NCBI GenBank assembly: GCA_044224495.1
Contig: JBGAKG010000003.1
Span: 62,001 to 126,000 of the forward strand
DNA from: JBGAKG01 sp044224495
GTDB lineage: Bacteria > Myxococcota_A > Polyangia > Polyangiales > Polyangiaceae
DNA length: 64,000 bases
Direction of reading: 5' to 3'
Position 1 is the first letter of the stretch. The number at the start of each line of letters is the position of its first letter. The notes below the pieces were generated by a model. It was not told the DNA's origin. It worked only from the letters and a program-made list of their open reading frames with translations, and did not search any database. Below are positions 37,540 to 46,930 of the stretch, piece after piece. The position numbers and the translations under genes were made by a program.

Positions 37540-40500
37540 ATGTCCGGCCTAGTTCGTTGGGCCGCCGACAACGCCCTCGTCGTCCTCTTGATGACGATGA
37601 CGATCATCTTGGGCGGCGCCTTTGCGGCCTCGCGCCTCCCGATCGACGCCGTTCCCGACGTCACGAACGTCCAGGTCCAGGTCGTGACCCGCGTGCCCGC
37701 CCTCTCCGCGGGCGAGGTCGAGACCCAGATCACCCAGCCGATCGAGCGCACGATGGCGGGCGTCCCGAACCTGAAGGAGATCCGCTCCATCACGAAGATG
37801 GGCATCTCCGTGGTCACGCTCGTCTTCACCGACGACGTGAACGTGTACTTTGCACGCACCCTCGTCAACGAGCGTCTGACCTCCGTCCGCGACCAGATCC
37901 CTCCCGAGATCGGAAAGCCCGAGCTCGGACCGATCTCGACCGGCCTCGGCGAGATCTACATGTTCGAGCTGCGGCCCCTCGTCGACGAGTCCCGCTCCGA
38001 CGAAGAGCTGCGGACGATCGTCGAGTGGCAGATCGCACCGAAGCTCCGCCAGGTCCCCGGCGTCATCGACGTCGTGGGCTTCGGCGGCTCCGTGAAGCAG
38101 TACCGCGTGATCCTGGACCCCGAGCGCCTCCGCGCGAGCGGCGTGTCGGTCGACGAGGTGAAGACCGCGCTCCAGAAGGACAACGCCGTCACTGGCGGCG
38201 GCTACATCGAGCGCGACGGCGAAGCCGTCGTCCTCCGCGGCGACGCGCGCTTCCGCAGCCTCGAGGACATCGGCGCGACCGTCATCCGGATCGACGATCG
38301 CGGCTCTCCGATCACGGTCGCTCAGCTCGGCGAGGTCGACACCGGCCCCGCCCTCCGCAACGGCGCGATGACCCGCGACGGGCGCGGCGAGGTCGTCGGC
38401 GCCAGCGTCTGGATGCTGAAGGACTCGAACAGCCGCAAGGTCGTGGCCGACGTGAAGTCTGCGCTCGAGGAGCTCAAGCCGAAGCTCCCCGCGAACCTCG
38501 TCATCGAGCCCTACTACGACCGCGCCGAGTTCATCGATCGCGTCGTCGGGACGGTGCTCCACAACCTCGTCGAGGGCGCCGTCCTCGTCGTCGTCTGCCT
38601 GCTCCTCACGCTCGGGAGCATCCGCGCGGGCTTCATCGTCGCGGGCGCGATCCCGTTCGCGATGCTCGTCGCGATGATCGGACTCAACGCGCTCGGGATC
38701 AGCGGCAACGTCATGTCGCTGGGCTCCGTCGACTTCGGCATCGTCGTCGAGGGCGCCGTCGTCGTCATCGAGCACGCGCTCACCCACATGGGGCCGCCGG
38801 GGAGCCGGCGACGGCGCAAAGAGGCGCTCGTCAGCGCGATGTCGGGCGTCGCACGCCCGGTCGTCTTCAGCGTGATCATCGTCACGCTCGTGTTCCTCCC
38901 CCTCGTCACGCTGGAGGACGTGGAGGGCAAGATGTTCCGTCCCGTCGTCTTCTCGCTCGTGTTCATGCTGATCGGCGCGCTGTTCTACGCGCTCGTGGTC
39001 ATCCCGGCGATCACGCCGATGGTCTTCCTCAAGACCGCGCAGCCGAAGACCCCGATCCTCGTCCGCGGGATGGAGCGCATCTACCGGCCAACGCTGGACA
39101 CCGTCCTCAAGCGCCCGCGGACCACCGTCCTCGCCGCGTACGCCGCAGCCGCGATCCTCCTCGGCTTCGGCAGCACGATCGGCGCCGAGTTCCTCCCGCG
39201 GATCTTCGAGGGCGCGTTCGCCCTCGACGCCCGCCGCCCGCCGAGCGTCGGCCTCGAAGAGGCCGTGAACCTGGGCAACGAGACGGAGCTCACGCTCAAG
39301 GAGTTCCCCGAGGTCAAGACGGTCGTCAACCGCATCGGCCGCCCCGAAGGCGCCGTCGACGCCCAAGGCATGGAGTCGAGCGACGTCTTCGTCATCCTGA
39401 AGCCCAAGAGCGAGTGGCGGAAGGGCATGACGGTCGAGAAGCTGACCGAGGAGATGGACAAGGCGCTCGACGCGCGCGTTCCAGCGACGATCCACTCGTT
39501 CTCGCAGCCGATCGAGATGCGCGTGAACGACCTCATCGCGGGCGTGAAGAGCGACCTCGCGATCAAGGTGTTCGGTTACGACCTCGCCGAGATGACGATC
39601 GTCGCGAAGCAGATCAAGGACATCGTCAGCCAGGTCCCCGGCGCGCAGGACGTGAAGATGGAGATCGCGACCGGTCTCCCCTCGATCCGCGTCGCCGTCC
39701 GGCGCGACAAAGCCGGGCGCCTCGCCGTCTCGCCGCGCAGCATCCTGGATCTGGTCGAGATGGCGCGCGCGGGCCAGACCGTCGGCGAGGTGCGCGAGAA
39801 CGAGCGCATCTTCGACCTCGTCATGAAGCTCGGAAACGCGCAGATGAGCGAGGAGCCCGACCTCTCGCGCCTCCCCGTCATGACGTACCAGGGCAACCTC
39901 GTCCCGCTCTCGGCCGTGGCCGACGTGCAGGAAGAGAACACCGTCGTCCAGATTAGCCGCGAGCGCATGAAGCGAAGGCTGGTGGTCGAGTCGAACATCC
40001 GCGGGCGCGACCTCGTCGGATTCGTCACCGACGCGCAGCAGCGCGTCGACGCGCAGGTGAAGCCGCCACCCGGGATCGAGCTGGTCTGGGGCGGCCAATT
40101 CCAGAACTTCAACCGCGCGAAGACCCGCCTGACGATGCTCGTCCCGGTGGCCTTGGCCATCATCGCGGTCCTGCTCGTGATGACGTTCCGCTCGATGCGG
40201 TACATGGCGGTCACGATGCTGAACCTCCCGTTCGCGGTCGCGGGCGGCGCGTTTGCGCTCTGGCTGCGCGGCCTCCCCTTCTCGATCCCGGCCGGCGTCG
40301 GGTTCATCGCGCTCTCGGGCGTCTCCGTCATGACGGGCGTCGTCATGACGACGAACCTGATGGCGATCCCGAAGAGCGTGAACGCCGTCGAACGCGTGCG
40401 CCGCGCCGCAATGCAGTCGCTCCGGCCCGTGGCATCCACCGCGCTCGTCGCCGCGATCGGCTTCGTGCCGATGGCGATCGCGACCGGCCCCGGCGCCGAG

Positions 40501-41247
40501 GTGCAGCGCCCCCTCGCGACGGTCGTCATCTTCGGCCTCATCGCGGCCGCGCTGTTCTCGCTCCCCGCGCTCCCGGCGCTCCTCTGGTTCGTGGCGCGCC
40601 ACGAGGTCGAGGAGATGGGGGTCGACTCGATCACCGGCGAGCCGCGCGCGCGACGCGCCGCCCTCATCGCACCGCGGCGGGCACTGACCCGAGCGACGCA
40701 CCGCCGCTCAGAGCGGCGGTGCGGGCTCGTAGCGCTCGACGACCGTTCGCGCACCGCGCCGGCCGACGAGCGCGAAGCGGGTGGCCTCGAGCGGGACGAT
40801 CCGGAACGTCCACGACTCCGCGTCGCCGCACGAGCACTCGAGGAGCGCGTTCGCGCGGAGGTCGCCGCTGTCGGTGCGGAAGCGCGCCCGCAGGGGCTTG
40901 GACGCGTGATCGATCTTCACCGCGAGGACCTCGTGCGACGGAAGGATCTCGACGGTCTTGCGCCAGGTGTCGCTGGGATCGGCGCCGCCGCCGTAGAGCT
41001 CGCGCTCGCGCATCACGTACAGCCCCGGCGAGATCGGTACGTCGGAGCCTTCGACGACGGGTGCGTTCGTCGTCATCCACTGCGTCTCGACGTTGCGACC
41101 CGTGTCGGTGATCACGGCGCACGGACCGCTCGGCACCGCGACGCCAGGGCCAGCGTCTTCGTGTGGAACGTCGGCGACGAGCCCGCATCCGGAGAGCGTC
41201 AGGAGCACGGCGATCGCGACGACGGACTTCATGACCAACGAGGCTAG
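37540..41247 (+). CDS. HME-type RND efflux pump (CzcA/CusA family), 3' end extended by loss of stop
   Basis: The inner-membrane pump exchanges protons for substrate. Residues 1 to about 1035 are a complete RND protein: large periplasmic loops and twelve membrane helices, with TM4 carrying GSVDFGIVVEGAVVVIEH. The Asp, Glu and Glu in this segment match the heavy-metal efflux subgroup (DFG-type, Zn/Co/Cd-like) with Glu where Asp is usual. The last helix ends near residue 1030 (LPALPALLWFVARHEVEE). A normal member would stop near 1045-1060, but the frame is open to 41247 (1235 residues). The last 180 residues are Arg-rich shadow sequence over the opposite lipoprotein gene. A TGA at 40685-40687 lies in the +1 frame, so a one-base indel or a lost stop is likely. 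GAGGTGA precedes the ATG. Confidence 0.9.
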   Translation: MSGLVRWAADNALVVLLMTMTIILGGAFAASRLPIDAVPDVTNVQVQVVTRVPALSAGEVETQITQPIERTMAGVPNLKEIRSITKMGISVVTLVFTDDVNVYFARTLVNERLTSVRDQIPPEIGKPELGPISTGLGEIYMFELRPLVDESRSDEELRTIVEWQIAPKLRQVPGVIDVVGFGGSVKQYRVILDPERLRASGVSVDEVKTALQKDNAVTGGGYIERDGEAVVLRGDARFRSLEDIGATVIRIDDRGSPITVAQLGEVDTGPALRNGAMTRDGRGEVVGASVWMLKDSNSRKVVADVKSALEELKPKLPANLVIEPYYDRAEFIDRVVGTVLHNLVEGAVLVVVCLLLTLGSIRAGFIVAGAIPFAMLVAMIGLNALGISGNVMSLGSVDFGIVVEGAVVVIEHALTHMGPPGSRRRRKEALVSAMSGVARPVVFSVIIVTLVFLPLVTLEDVEGKMFRPVVFSLVFMLIGALFYALVVIPAITPMVFLKTAQPKTPILVRGMERIYRPTLDTVLKRPRTTVLAAYAAAAILLGFGSTIGAEFLPRIFEGAFALDARRPPSVGLEEAVNLGNETELTLKEFPEVKTVVNRIGRPEGAVDAQGMESSDVFVILKPKSEWRKGMTVEKLTEEMDKALDARVPATIHSFSQPIEMRVNDLIAGVKSDLAIKVFGYDLAEMTIVAKQIKDIVSQVPGAQDVKMEIATGLPSIRVAVRRDKAGRLAVSPRSILDLVEMARAGQTVGEVRENERIFDLVMKLGNAQMSEEPDLSRLPVMTYQGNLVPLSAVADVQEENTVVQISRERMKRRLVVESNIRGRDLVGFVTDAQQRVDAQVKPPPGIELVWGGQFQNFNRAKTRLTMLVPVALAIIAVLLVMTFRSMRYMAVTMLNLPFAVAGGAFALWLRGLPFSIPAGVGFIALSGVSVMTGVVMTTNLMAIPKSVNAVERVRRAAMQSLRPVASTALVAAIGFVPMAIATGPGAEVQRPLATVVIFGLIAAALFSLPALPALLWFVARHEVEEMGVDSITGEPRARRAALIAPRRALTRATHRRSERRCGLVALDDRSRTAPADEREAGGLERDDPERPRLRVAARALEERVRAEVAAVGAEARPQGLGRVIDLHREDLVRRKDLDGLAPGVAGIGAAAVELALAHHVQPRRDRYVGAFDDGCVRRHPLRLDVATRVGDHGARTARHRDARASVFVWNVGDEPASGERQEHGDRDDGLHDQRG
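40697..40723. terminator. 13-bp perfect inverted repeat, likely bidirectional terminator
   Basis: CGCACCGCCGCTC (40697-40709) and GAGCGGCGGTGCG (40711-40723) flank a single A. The repeat spans the stop codon of the minus-strand lipoprotein gene and lies at the point where the plus-strand RND pump should end. There is no T tract. Confidence 0.65.
40708..41232 (-). CDS. Hypothetical lipoprotein between the two RND cassettes
   Basis: The 174-residue protein has a signal peptide with lipobox LSGC near residue 16. The mature part is strand-rich, with one Cys pair (LLECSCGDAESWTF) and AVITDTGRNVETQWMTTN near the start. I do not recognise the family. It should be real because it has a clean signal peptide and a strong inverted repeat at its stop, whereas the plus-strand reading over it is Arg-rich and shadow-like. 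Upstream, TGCATAATTTGC (41270-41281) is AT-rich and could be part of the promoter. Confidence 0.78.
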   Translation of the reverse strand: MKSVVAIAVLLTLSGCGLVADVPHEDAGPGVAVPSGPCAVITDTGRNVETQWMTTNAPVVEGSDVPISPGLYVMRERELYGGGADPSDTWRKTVEILPSHEVLAVKIDHASKPLRARFRTDSGDLRANALLECSCGDAESWTFRIVPLEATRFALVGRRGARTVVERYEPAPPL

Positions 41248-41286
41248 CGCTCGCGGAGGCCCGTCGCGCACTGCATAATTTGCGCC

Positions 41287-42354
41287 TCAGTGGGACGAGC
41301 TGGCTTTCGGTGCGACCTTGGTTGCGACTTTCGTCCCCGCGCGGAGCTCCTCCGAGCCGCGCTTCGCGACGACGTCTCCGTCGTGAAGCTCACCGAAGAC
41401 CTCGACCAACTCGCCCGTGGAGAGGCCGCGCTGCACCGTGACCGGGTCCGCGGCACCATCCTTGATCCGAACCACGAAGCTTCGCTCCGTCGTCGTCACG
41501 ACCGCGTTTGCCGGGACGAAGAGCGAAGGAACGGCGCGCCGCACGGGCCAAACCACGTCCGCAAACATCCCCGGTGCGAGCTTCGCCGCCGTGTTGACGA
41601 CGTCGAGCTCGACGGCCATGGATCGTGTCTTCGGATCCAACGTGTGCGCCACGCGCACGGTGCTTCCGCTGAACGTCTCCGCGGGCCACGCGCGGACGGT
41701 GAAGCTCACGGACGTCTCCATCTGGGGAATGTCACCCGCGAGCGACTCCGGTACCGGCACGGTGAGCCGGAGCATCGCCACCTGCTCCACGCGCAACATC
41801 GGTACTGCCTTGTCCGCGGCCTGCGGCCCGACCAATGCGCCGGGATGTACGTTCCTCTCGGTGACGATCCCGTCGAACGGTGCGGTCACGACCAAGTACT
41901 GCTCGATGGCACGAAGGGCCTGGACCCGTGCCTCGTCGGCACGAACGCTCGCCGCCGCCATGTCGAGCTCTTGGTCGGAGACGGCGCCGACGGTCTTGGC
42001 TGCGGAGCGAAGGCGTTCGAGCGTGCTCCTTTCTCCCTGCAGCTTCGCTTCGACCTCGGTCCGTTGGGCAGCGAGCTCAGGCGCAGCGAGGACGACGAGG
42101 ACATCGCCCCGCTTCACACTCGAGCCGCGGTCGACGTTCACGCGCGACACGAACCCATTCGTCCGTGCGTGAATGGCGACGCTCTCGAACGCCGTGAGCT
42201 CGCCTTCGAGGTGGGTGGTCGTATCGAGCTTCTTGGACACGACTGGCACGACCTCGACCTCACGCGCACCGGCATCGCCTCGAGGAACCGACTCTCCGCC
42301 GCTCGTACGCGCGCACGCCACGAACACGAGCAAGCCGAGCGAGAGCCGCTTCAT
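41287..42354 (-). CDS. RND periplasmic adaptor of the minus-strand system
   Basis: The 355-residue lipoprotein has a signal peptide with lipobox-like FVAC near residue 14. Standard adaptor parts follow: first lipoyl half (THLEGELTAFESVAIHARTNGFVSRVNVDRGSSVKRGDVL, about 47-88), coiled coil (about 95-150), second lipoyl half (LVVTAPFDGIVTERNVHPGALVG, about 154-176), beta barrel, and membrane-proximal domain with FVPANAVVTTTERSFV. The start overlaps the pump stop by four bases (ATGA). It is the last gene of a TolC, pump, adaptor operon, an order different from the plus-strand system. Confidence 0.91.
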   Translation of the reverse strand: MKRLSLGLLVFVACARTSGGESVPRGDAGAREVEVVPVVSKKLDTTTHLEGELTAFESVAIHARTNGFVSRVNVDRGSSVKRGDVLVVLAAPELAAQRTEVEAKLQGERSTLERLRSAAKTVGAVSDQELDMAAASVRADEARVQALRAIEQYLVVTAPFDGIVTERNVHPGALVGPQAADKAVPMLRVEQVAMLRLTVPVPESLAGDIPQMETSVSFTVRAWPAETFSGSTVRVAHTLDPKTRSMAVELDVVNTAAKLAPGMFADVVWPVRRAVPSLFVPANAVVTTTERSFVVRIKDGAADPVTVQRGLSTGELVEVFGELHDGDVVAKRGSEELRAGTKVATKVAPKASSSH

Positions 42355-45300
42355 GCCCGCACCGCCGCGTCGTGGACGGCGTTCTCGTCGTCTGGGTCGA
42401 GCGACGCCGAGCGTGGCTTTCCTTTCGGGCCGAAGAGGACGAACAGCGAAGGAAGCAGGAACAACGTCGCGACAGTGGACGCCGCCAAGCCGCCGATGAC
42501 CGCGCGACCGAGCGGTGCGGATTGCTCGCCCCCCTCTCCGAGCGCGAGCGCGGTGGGAACCATTCCGAGGATCATTGCCACGCTGGTCATGGCGATGGGT
42601 CGAAGCCGGCTCCGCGCAGCGGCGACGGCGGCGGTCGCCAGGTCGTCACCGCTCTCCCAACGACCGCGCGCAAACGACAAGAGCAGCACCGCGTTCGCAA
42701 CGGAGACGCCGATTGCCATGATCGCCCCCATCGACGACTGAACATTGAGGCTCGTGCCCGTGACGGACAGGACGACCACCACGCCCCCGAGCACGGCCGG
42801 CATGGTCGTCAGGACGACGACGGGTTCGCGAAGCGATTGGAAGTTGAGCGCCAAGAGCAACACGATCGCGACGATCGCGAGCGCGACGCCCTCACGCAGG
42901 CTCGAGAGCGTCGCGCGCATCTGCTCTGCCTGTCCGTGAAGTGTCACGGTGACGCCCTTCGGCGGTTCGCCTGCGGCAGCAACCGCGCGATCCACCGCAT
43001 CGGCGGCGCCACCGAGATCGCTCCCGTGAAGGTTGGCGTCGACGTTGATGGTGCGCTGACTGTTGTAATGATCGACTTCCCCAGGCGTCTTGCCCGTTCG
43101 CACGGTGGCGACGTCGCGGAGCAAGACCGGTGCGGAGCCATCCTGAACCACCGGCGTCGTGAGGAGATCTTCAATCGACTGGACCGAGCTCTCCGGCACG
43201 CGTACCTGAACTCGGTACCCCACCCCCGTCTTCGGGTCGGTCCAGAAGATGGGCGTCGTGAGGACGCTCGACGACGTCGTCGCCACGAGCGAACGCCCGA
43301 TCCGATCGACCGTGAGGCCGAATCGCCCCCCACGTTCGCGATCGATCGCGACCTCGACGGTAGGATAGTCGAGCGGCTGAGGGATCTGCACGTCGCGCAG
43401 GGAGTCGACCCTCTGGAGGCCCGTCATGACGCGCGCAGCGAACGCACGTGTATCCTGCACATTCTTCCCCGACACGCTCAGGTGGATGGGGGTGGTCGAG
43501 CCGAAGTTCAAAACCTGCGAGACGATGTCTCCAGCCTCGAACGAGAACTGGACCGTCGGGTACTTGGACGCGAGCTTCTGGCGTAGCTGCTCTTGGAGCA
43601 GCGGCATCGGCGGCCGGGGTAGCGCCGGATCCAGAGCCACCAGGAGAACGGCCTCTTGGGGGCCTGCGTTGAACACGTAGAGCGCATTCACCGGGTAGGT
43701 CCACGCGGGAGCGCCAATGTTGGCGAGCGTCATCCGCACGCCGGGGTCGCCGACCTCCTCGCGAACGGTGGCGTCGACGCCGCGTACGATCTCCTCGGTC
43801 CGTTCGAGGCGCGTCCCTGCCGGTGCCCGAATGCGAAGCTGGAACTGTCCCGTGTCGACCGCCGGGAAGAGCTCGGTACCGAGGCGCCCCACGAGGAGGA
43901 AGACCGGGGCGCAGAGGACGACATATGCGAGGAGCGCCACCTTTCGCCGGCGAACGAGCCGCGTGACGATTGCGGCGTACGCTTCCACGATCCGGACGGA
44001 CCACGACGACGAACGGGGGGCGCTCGCCTTCGTCTTTCCGAGCAGCCTCGCTGCGAGCACCGGAACGAGCGTGCTCGAGATGACGAACGACGCGATCATC
44101 GAGAACCCGACCGCCAGCGCCAACGGAGGGAACAGCGCGCGGCCGATCCCCGCGAGAAAGAACGTCGGGGCGAACACGACCAGAACGCAGAGCATCGCGA
44201 GGACGCGCGGGCGCATGACCTCGCTCATCGCGTCGACTACCGCACGCCCCACACGCTTCCCGCGATGCAGGTGCGCGTCGATGTTCTCGATCGCGACCGT
44301 GGCTTCGTCCACGAGGATCCCCACGGCCAGGGCGAGGCCACTCAGCGTCATGACGTTGATGGTCTGGCCCACGATCCGCAGCCCGCCCAGCGCAGCGAGG
44401 ATCGACAGCGGGATCGTGACCACGACGATGAGGGCAGACCTCCAGCTACGGAGGAACGCGAGAACCGTCAACGCGGTGAGGCAAGCACCGAGCAGCGCCT
44501 CCGACACGAGCGACCGAACCGCGTTGGTCACGTAGACGGACTGATCGAACTCGAAGGTCACCTTCACGTCTTCCGGCAGCTGAGCTTGCATCTTCGGCAG
44601 TGCCTCCTTGATGCTCCGGACCACGTCGAGCGTGGAAGCGCTCGAGGTCTTGTTCAGCGGCATGTAGACGGTGCGTCTTCCATTCACCAACGCGACGTTC
44701 GAGACCACGTCCGACCCGTCCTCGATCCGGGCGACGTCGCGCACCAACACCGGCGTCCCCGGCCCGCTCGTCAGCGGGACGAGCTCGAGGTCCTTTGGAC
44801 TCTCGACCATCGCGTTCGTGCTGGCGATCGTCGTGTAGTCCCCGATCCGAACGTTGCCCGATGGGAGCGTCAGGTTCGCACGCGCGATCGACGTCGCTAC
44901 CTGGTCAGCGGAGAGCCCAAAGGCTCGAAGGCGATCGGGGTCGACGTATGCGACCACCATGCGGACCTTGCCGCCCGACGGCGGCGGCGCCGACACGCCG
45001 GGCAAGGTTGCAAGGAGCGGCCGAACCTTGAAGAGGGCGGCGTCCTGAATCTCCGCCTCGGACCTCTGGTCGCTCGAGAAGACGAGTTGGCCGACGGGAA
45101 CGGAACCTACGTCGAAGCGAACGATGAACGGTGGCAGCGTCCCGCTCGGCATGAACGAGGTCGCCCGAAACGCCATCGCAGTGACCTGCGCGAGCGATTG
45201 GGCGATGTCGGTCCCCGGATGGAAGTAGAGCTTCACCATCCCCATCCCTTGAACCGACTCGGACTCGATGTGCTCGATCCCGTTGATGTAGAGGAAGTGG

Positions 45301-45509
45301 TACTCGTAGTAGCCGACGATCTGCCCCTCCATCTGCGTCGGCGAGAGCCCGCCGTACGGCTGCACGACGTAGATGACGGGCACGCCGACGCTGGGGAAGA
45401 TGTCTGCAGGGGCGCGGCGAAGGCTGAACGCGGAGGCGAACGCAATGGCGATCGCGATGACGAAGATCGCGAACGGTCTGCGGAGCGATGCCCGAACGAG
45501 CCACATCAT
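42351..45509 (-). CDS. HAE-type RND efflux pump (AcrB-like)
   Basis: The 1052-residue inner-membrane pump exports hydrophobic or amphiphilic compounds. Twelve membrane helices and two periplasmic loops match the family length. TM4 has AVGILVDEATVAIENID, with the proton-relay Asp and Glu of the HAE subgroup, unlike the heavy-metal pump nearby. The N-terminus RRPFAIFVIAIAIAFASAFSLRRAPADIFPSVGVPVIYV and the block NINDAHLHRG-like region after TM4 also fit. The start is the first of two ATGs (45509); it overlaps the TolC stop. The stop overlaps the adaptor start. Substrates are unknown. Confidence 0.94.
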   Translation of the reverse strand: MMWLVRASLRRPFAIFVIAIAIAFASAFSLRRAPADIFPSVGVPVIYVVQPYGGLSPTQMEGQIVGYYEYHFLYINGIEHIESESVQGMGMVKLYFHPGTDIAQSLAQVTAMAFRATSFMPSGTLPPFIVRFDVGSVPVGQLVFSSDQRSEAEIQDAALFKVRPLLATLPGVSAPPPSGGKVRMVVAYVDPDRLRAFGLSADQVATSIARANLTLPSGNVRIGDYTTIASTNAMVESPKDLELVPLTSGPGTPVLVRDVARIEDGSDVVSNVALVNGRRTVYMPLNKTSSASTLDVVRSIKEALPKMQAQLPEDVKVTFEFDQSVYVTNAVRSLVSEALLGACLTALTVLAFLRSWRSALIVVVTIPLSILAALGGLRIVGQTINVMTLSGLALAVGILVDEATVAIENIDAHLHRGKRVGRAVVDAMSEVMRPRVLAMLCVLVVFAPTFFLAGIGRALFPPLALAVGFSMIASFVISSTLVPVLAARLLGKTKASAPRSSSWSVRIVEAYAAIVTRLVRRRKVALLAYVVLCAPVFLLVGRLGTELFPAVDTGQFQLRIRAPAGTRLERTEEIVRGVDATVREEVGDPGVRMTLANIGAPAWTYPVNALYVFNAGPQEAVLLVALDPALPRPPMPLLQEQLRQKLASKYPTVQFSFEAGDIVSQVLNFGSTTPIHLSVSGKNVQDTRAFAARVMTGLQRVDSLRDVQIPQPLDYPTVEVAIDRERGGRFGLTVDRIGRSLVATTSSSVLTTPIFWTDPKTGVGYRVQVRVPESSVQSIEDLLTTPVVQDGSAPVLLRDVATVRTGKTPGEVDHYNSQRTINVDANLHGSDLGGAADAVDRAVAAAGEPPKGVTVTLHGQAEQMRATLSSLREGVALAIVAIVLLLALNFQSLREPVVVLTTMPAVLGGVVVVLSVTGTSLNVQSSMGAIMAIGVSVANAVLLLSFARGRWESGDDLATAAVAAARSRLRPIAMTSVAMILGMVPTALALGEGGEQSAPLGRAVIGGLAASTVATLFLLPSLFVLFGPKGKPRSASLDPDDENAVHDAAVRA

Positions 45510-46873
45510 CGCGCGCTCTCGAGAAAGGGCCCGAGGTCTCCGCGGGCCCACGCCAGAGTCAGCTCCGCTCGCCGGATCTCGAGCCGTGCCACGGCGTCAT
45601 CGGCGGCAGCTTGCGCGAGCACGCGTTCGGCATCGGCGACGTCGTTGATCGGCGCGAGCCCAGCCTGATAGCGAGCCAGCGTTTGCGCTTCGGCGGACTG
45701 CGCGGCCGCCAAGGCGACGGGGGTGGTCGCGGCAATCGCTCGCGCTCCCGACAGTCGAGCGCTCGCGGTCGCCACGCGCGCCGACAGCGCGAGGGCCAAG
45801 GCGTCCCTCGCCGCGACGGCACCGGCGATGCTCGCATCGGCAAGGCGGGCACGCGCGCGTACCATCGGGATCTCGAGGGCGTTCCAACTCAAGGTGATGC
45901 CGACGAACCAGTTCGCGATGTCCGGTGCGAGTCCGGCTGCTGGGCTATCGTAGAGTCCGCTGCCGCGACCCCACAGCGCGGCAAGCAGATCGATCCGCGG
46001 CAGGTACTGGAGGTCGATGGCGCGGCGCCGAACCCCCAGCCGGTCGACCTCTGCAGACGCCTCTTGCAGGAGCGGGTGCACCGACGAAGCGGCTGCCGTG
46101 TCGTTCGGCGGGACGACGAGCAGTGCGCCCGGCTCCGGCTCGATGGCGAGCGACGCATCCCCCAAGCTCTCGGCCAGATCCACCAACGCCAGCGCTTCGA
46201 CCTGCTCCGCACGCGTGACGGCGATCTCGGCGCGCGCCGCTTCGGCCTCGGCGCGCGCCACGTCGACGCTCGGGCGAAGGCTCCCCTCGACCAGAGCCTT
46301 CGCCACGGTAACGACCACGCGCGCACGCTCGAGGCTCGACCGGGCCGCTTTGACGCCTTCGTGCGCGACGAGCACGATGAGGAACGCGTCGGCCGCCGCA
46401 CGGGCTGCATCGAGCTCGGCCGCGCGGAGCCCGGCCGTCGCCACCCGAACCTCCCGCTGTGCGACGTTCGACGCGGCGCTCTCTCGGAAAGGCGAGGTCG
46501 CATCCCAGCTTGCCCACACGCTCACGCCCGTCTGCCATGCTCCCGAGTCGATGGCGCGACCCTTCGGGGCACCGGCGACGGGGACGACGCCAGGGACCGG
46601 AGCGAACGCACCCGGCGCGGTGTTGCCCGTCGAGCGATTGAGCTCGGCGCCCACCCCGAGCCCCGGCAGCGCGATCGTGTGCGCCTCGTCGAGCGTGGCG
46701 GCACTCGCATCGACATGGCTCCTCGCAACGAGCAACGCCGGACTCTTCGCCAGGGCGCGCGTCACGGCCTCGCGGAGGGACAAGTGGATCGTCGGCCGCG
46801 GATCGGCAGAGGCCGCCGACGAGACCAGGACGAGCCCGAGCGCGAGGGGCGCGAAGGAACGGAGGAGAACCAT
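45506..46873 (-). CDS. TolC-family outer-membrane efflux protein of the minus-strand RND system
   Basis: The 455-residue protein has a signal peptide (about 1-23, cleavage near ASA-DP). Two TolC-like helical hairpins follow, with long Ala/Arg/Glu-rich helices (about 35-225 and 270-450) and a conserved-looking second-half start AAGLAPDIANWFVGITLSWNALEIPM. It is the first gene of the minus operon, starting only 27 bp from the diverging beta-propeller gene. Confidence 0.87.
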   Translation of the reverse strand: MVLLRSFAPLALGLVLVSSAASADPRPTIHLSLREAVTRALAKSPALLVARSHVDASAATLDEAHTIALPGLGVGAELNRSTGNTAPGAFAPVPGVVPVAGAPKGRAIDSGAWQTGVSVWASWDATSPFRESAASNVAQREVRVATAGLRAAELDAARAAADAFLIVLVAHEGVKAARSSLERARVVVTVAKALVEGSLRPSVDVARAEAEAARAEIAVTRAEQVEALALVDLAESLGDASLAIEPEPGALLVVPPNDTAAASSVHPLLQEASAEVDRLGVRRRAIDLQYLPRIDLLAALWGRGSGLYDSPAAGLAPDIANWFVGITLSWNALEIPMVRARARLADASIAGAVAARDALALALSARVATASARLSGARAIAATTPVALAAAQSAEAQTLARYQAGLAPINDVADAERVLAQAAADDAVARLEIRRAELTLAWARGDLGPFLESAR

Positions 46874-46930
46874 GGCGTCGATTCATATATCAGTTGTAAG
46901 ATGATGCGAGGTCCTACGTTGCAGCTGCAA
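46874..46930. promoter_or_regulatory. AT-rich divergent promoter region with 12-bp palindrome
   Basis: ATTCATATATCAGTTGTAAG (46881-46900) is far more AT-rich than its surroundings and lies between the diverging RND and ABC/ChrB operons. A perfect palindrome TTGCAGCTGCAA (46919-46930) follows. Both operons must share or overlap promoters here. Confidence 0.5.

Noticed and set aside
37549..40701. 1050-residue minus frame across the heavy-metal RND pump
   Set aside because: Shadow of a clear RND pump; no motifs, and composition is Arg/Asp/His.
40684..41247. RND C-terminal extension as a new functional domain
   Set aside because: Composition is that of an antisense shadow and the opposite strand has a clear lipoprotein with a terminator at its stop.
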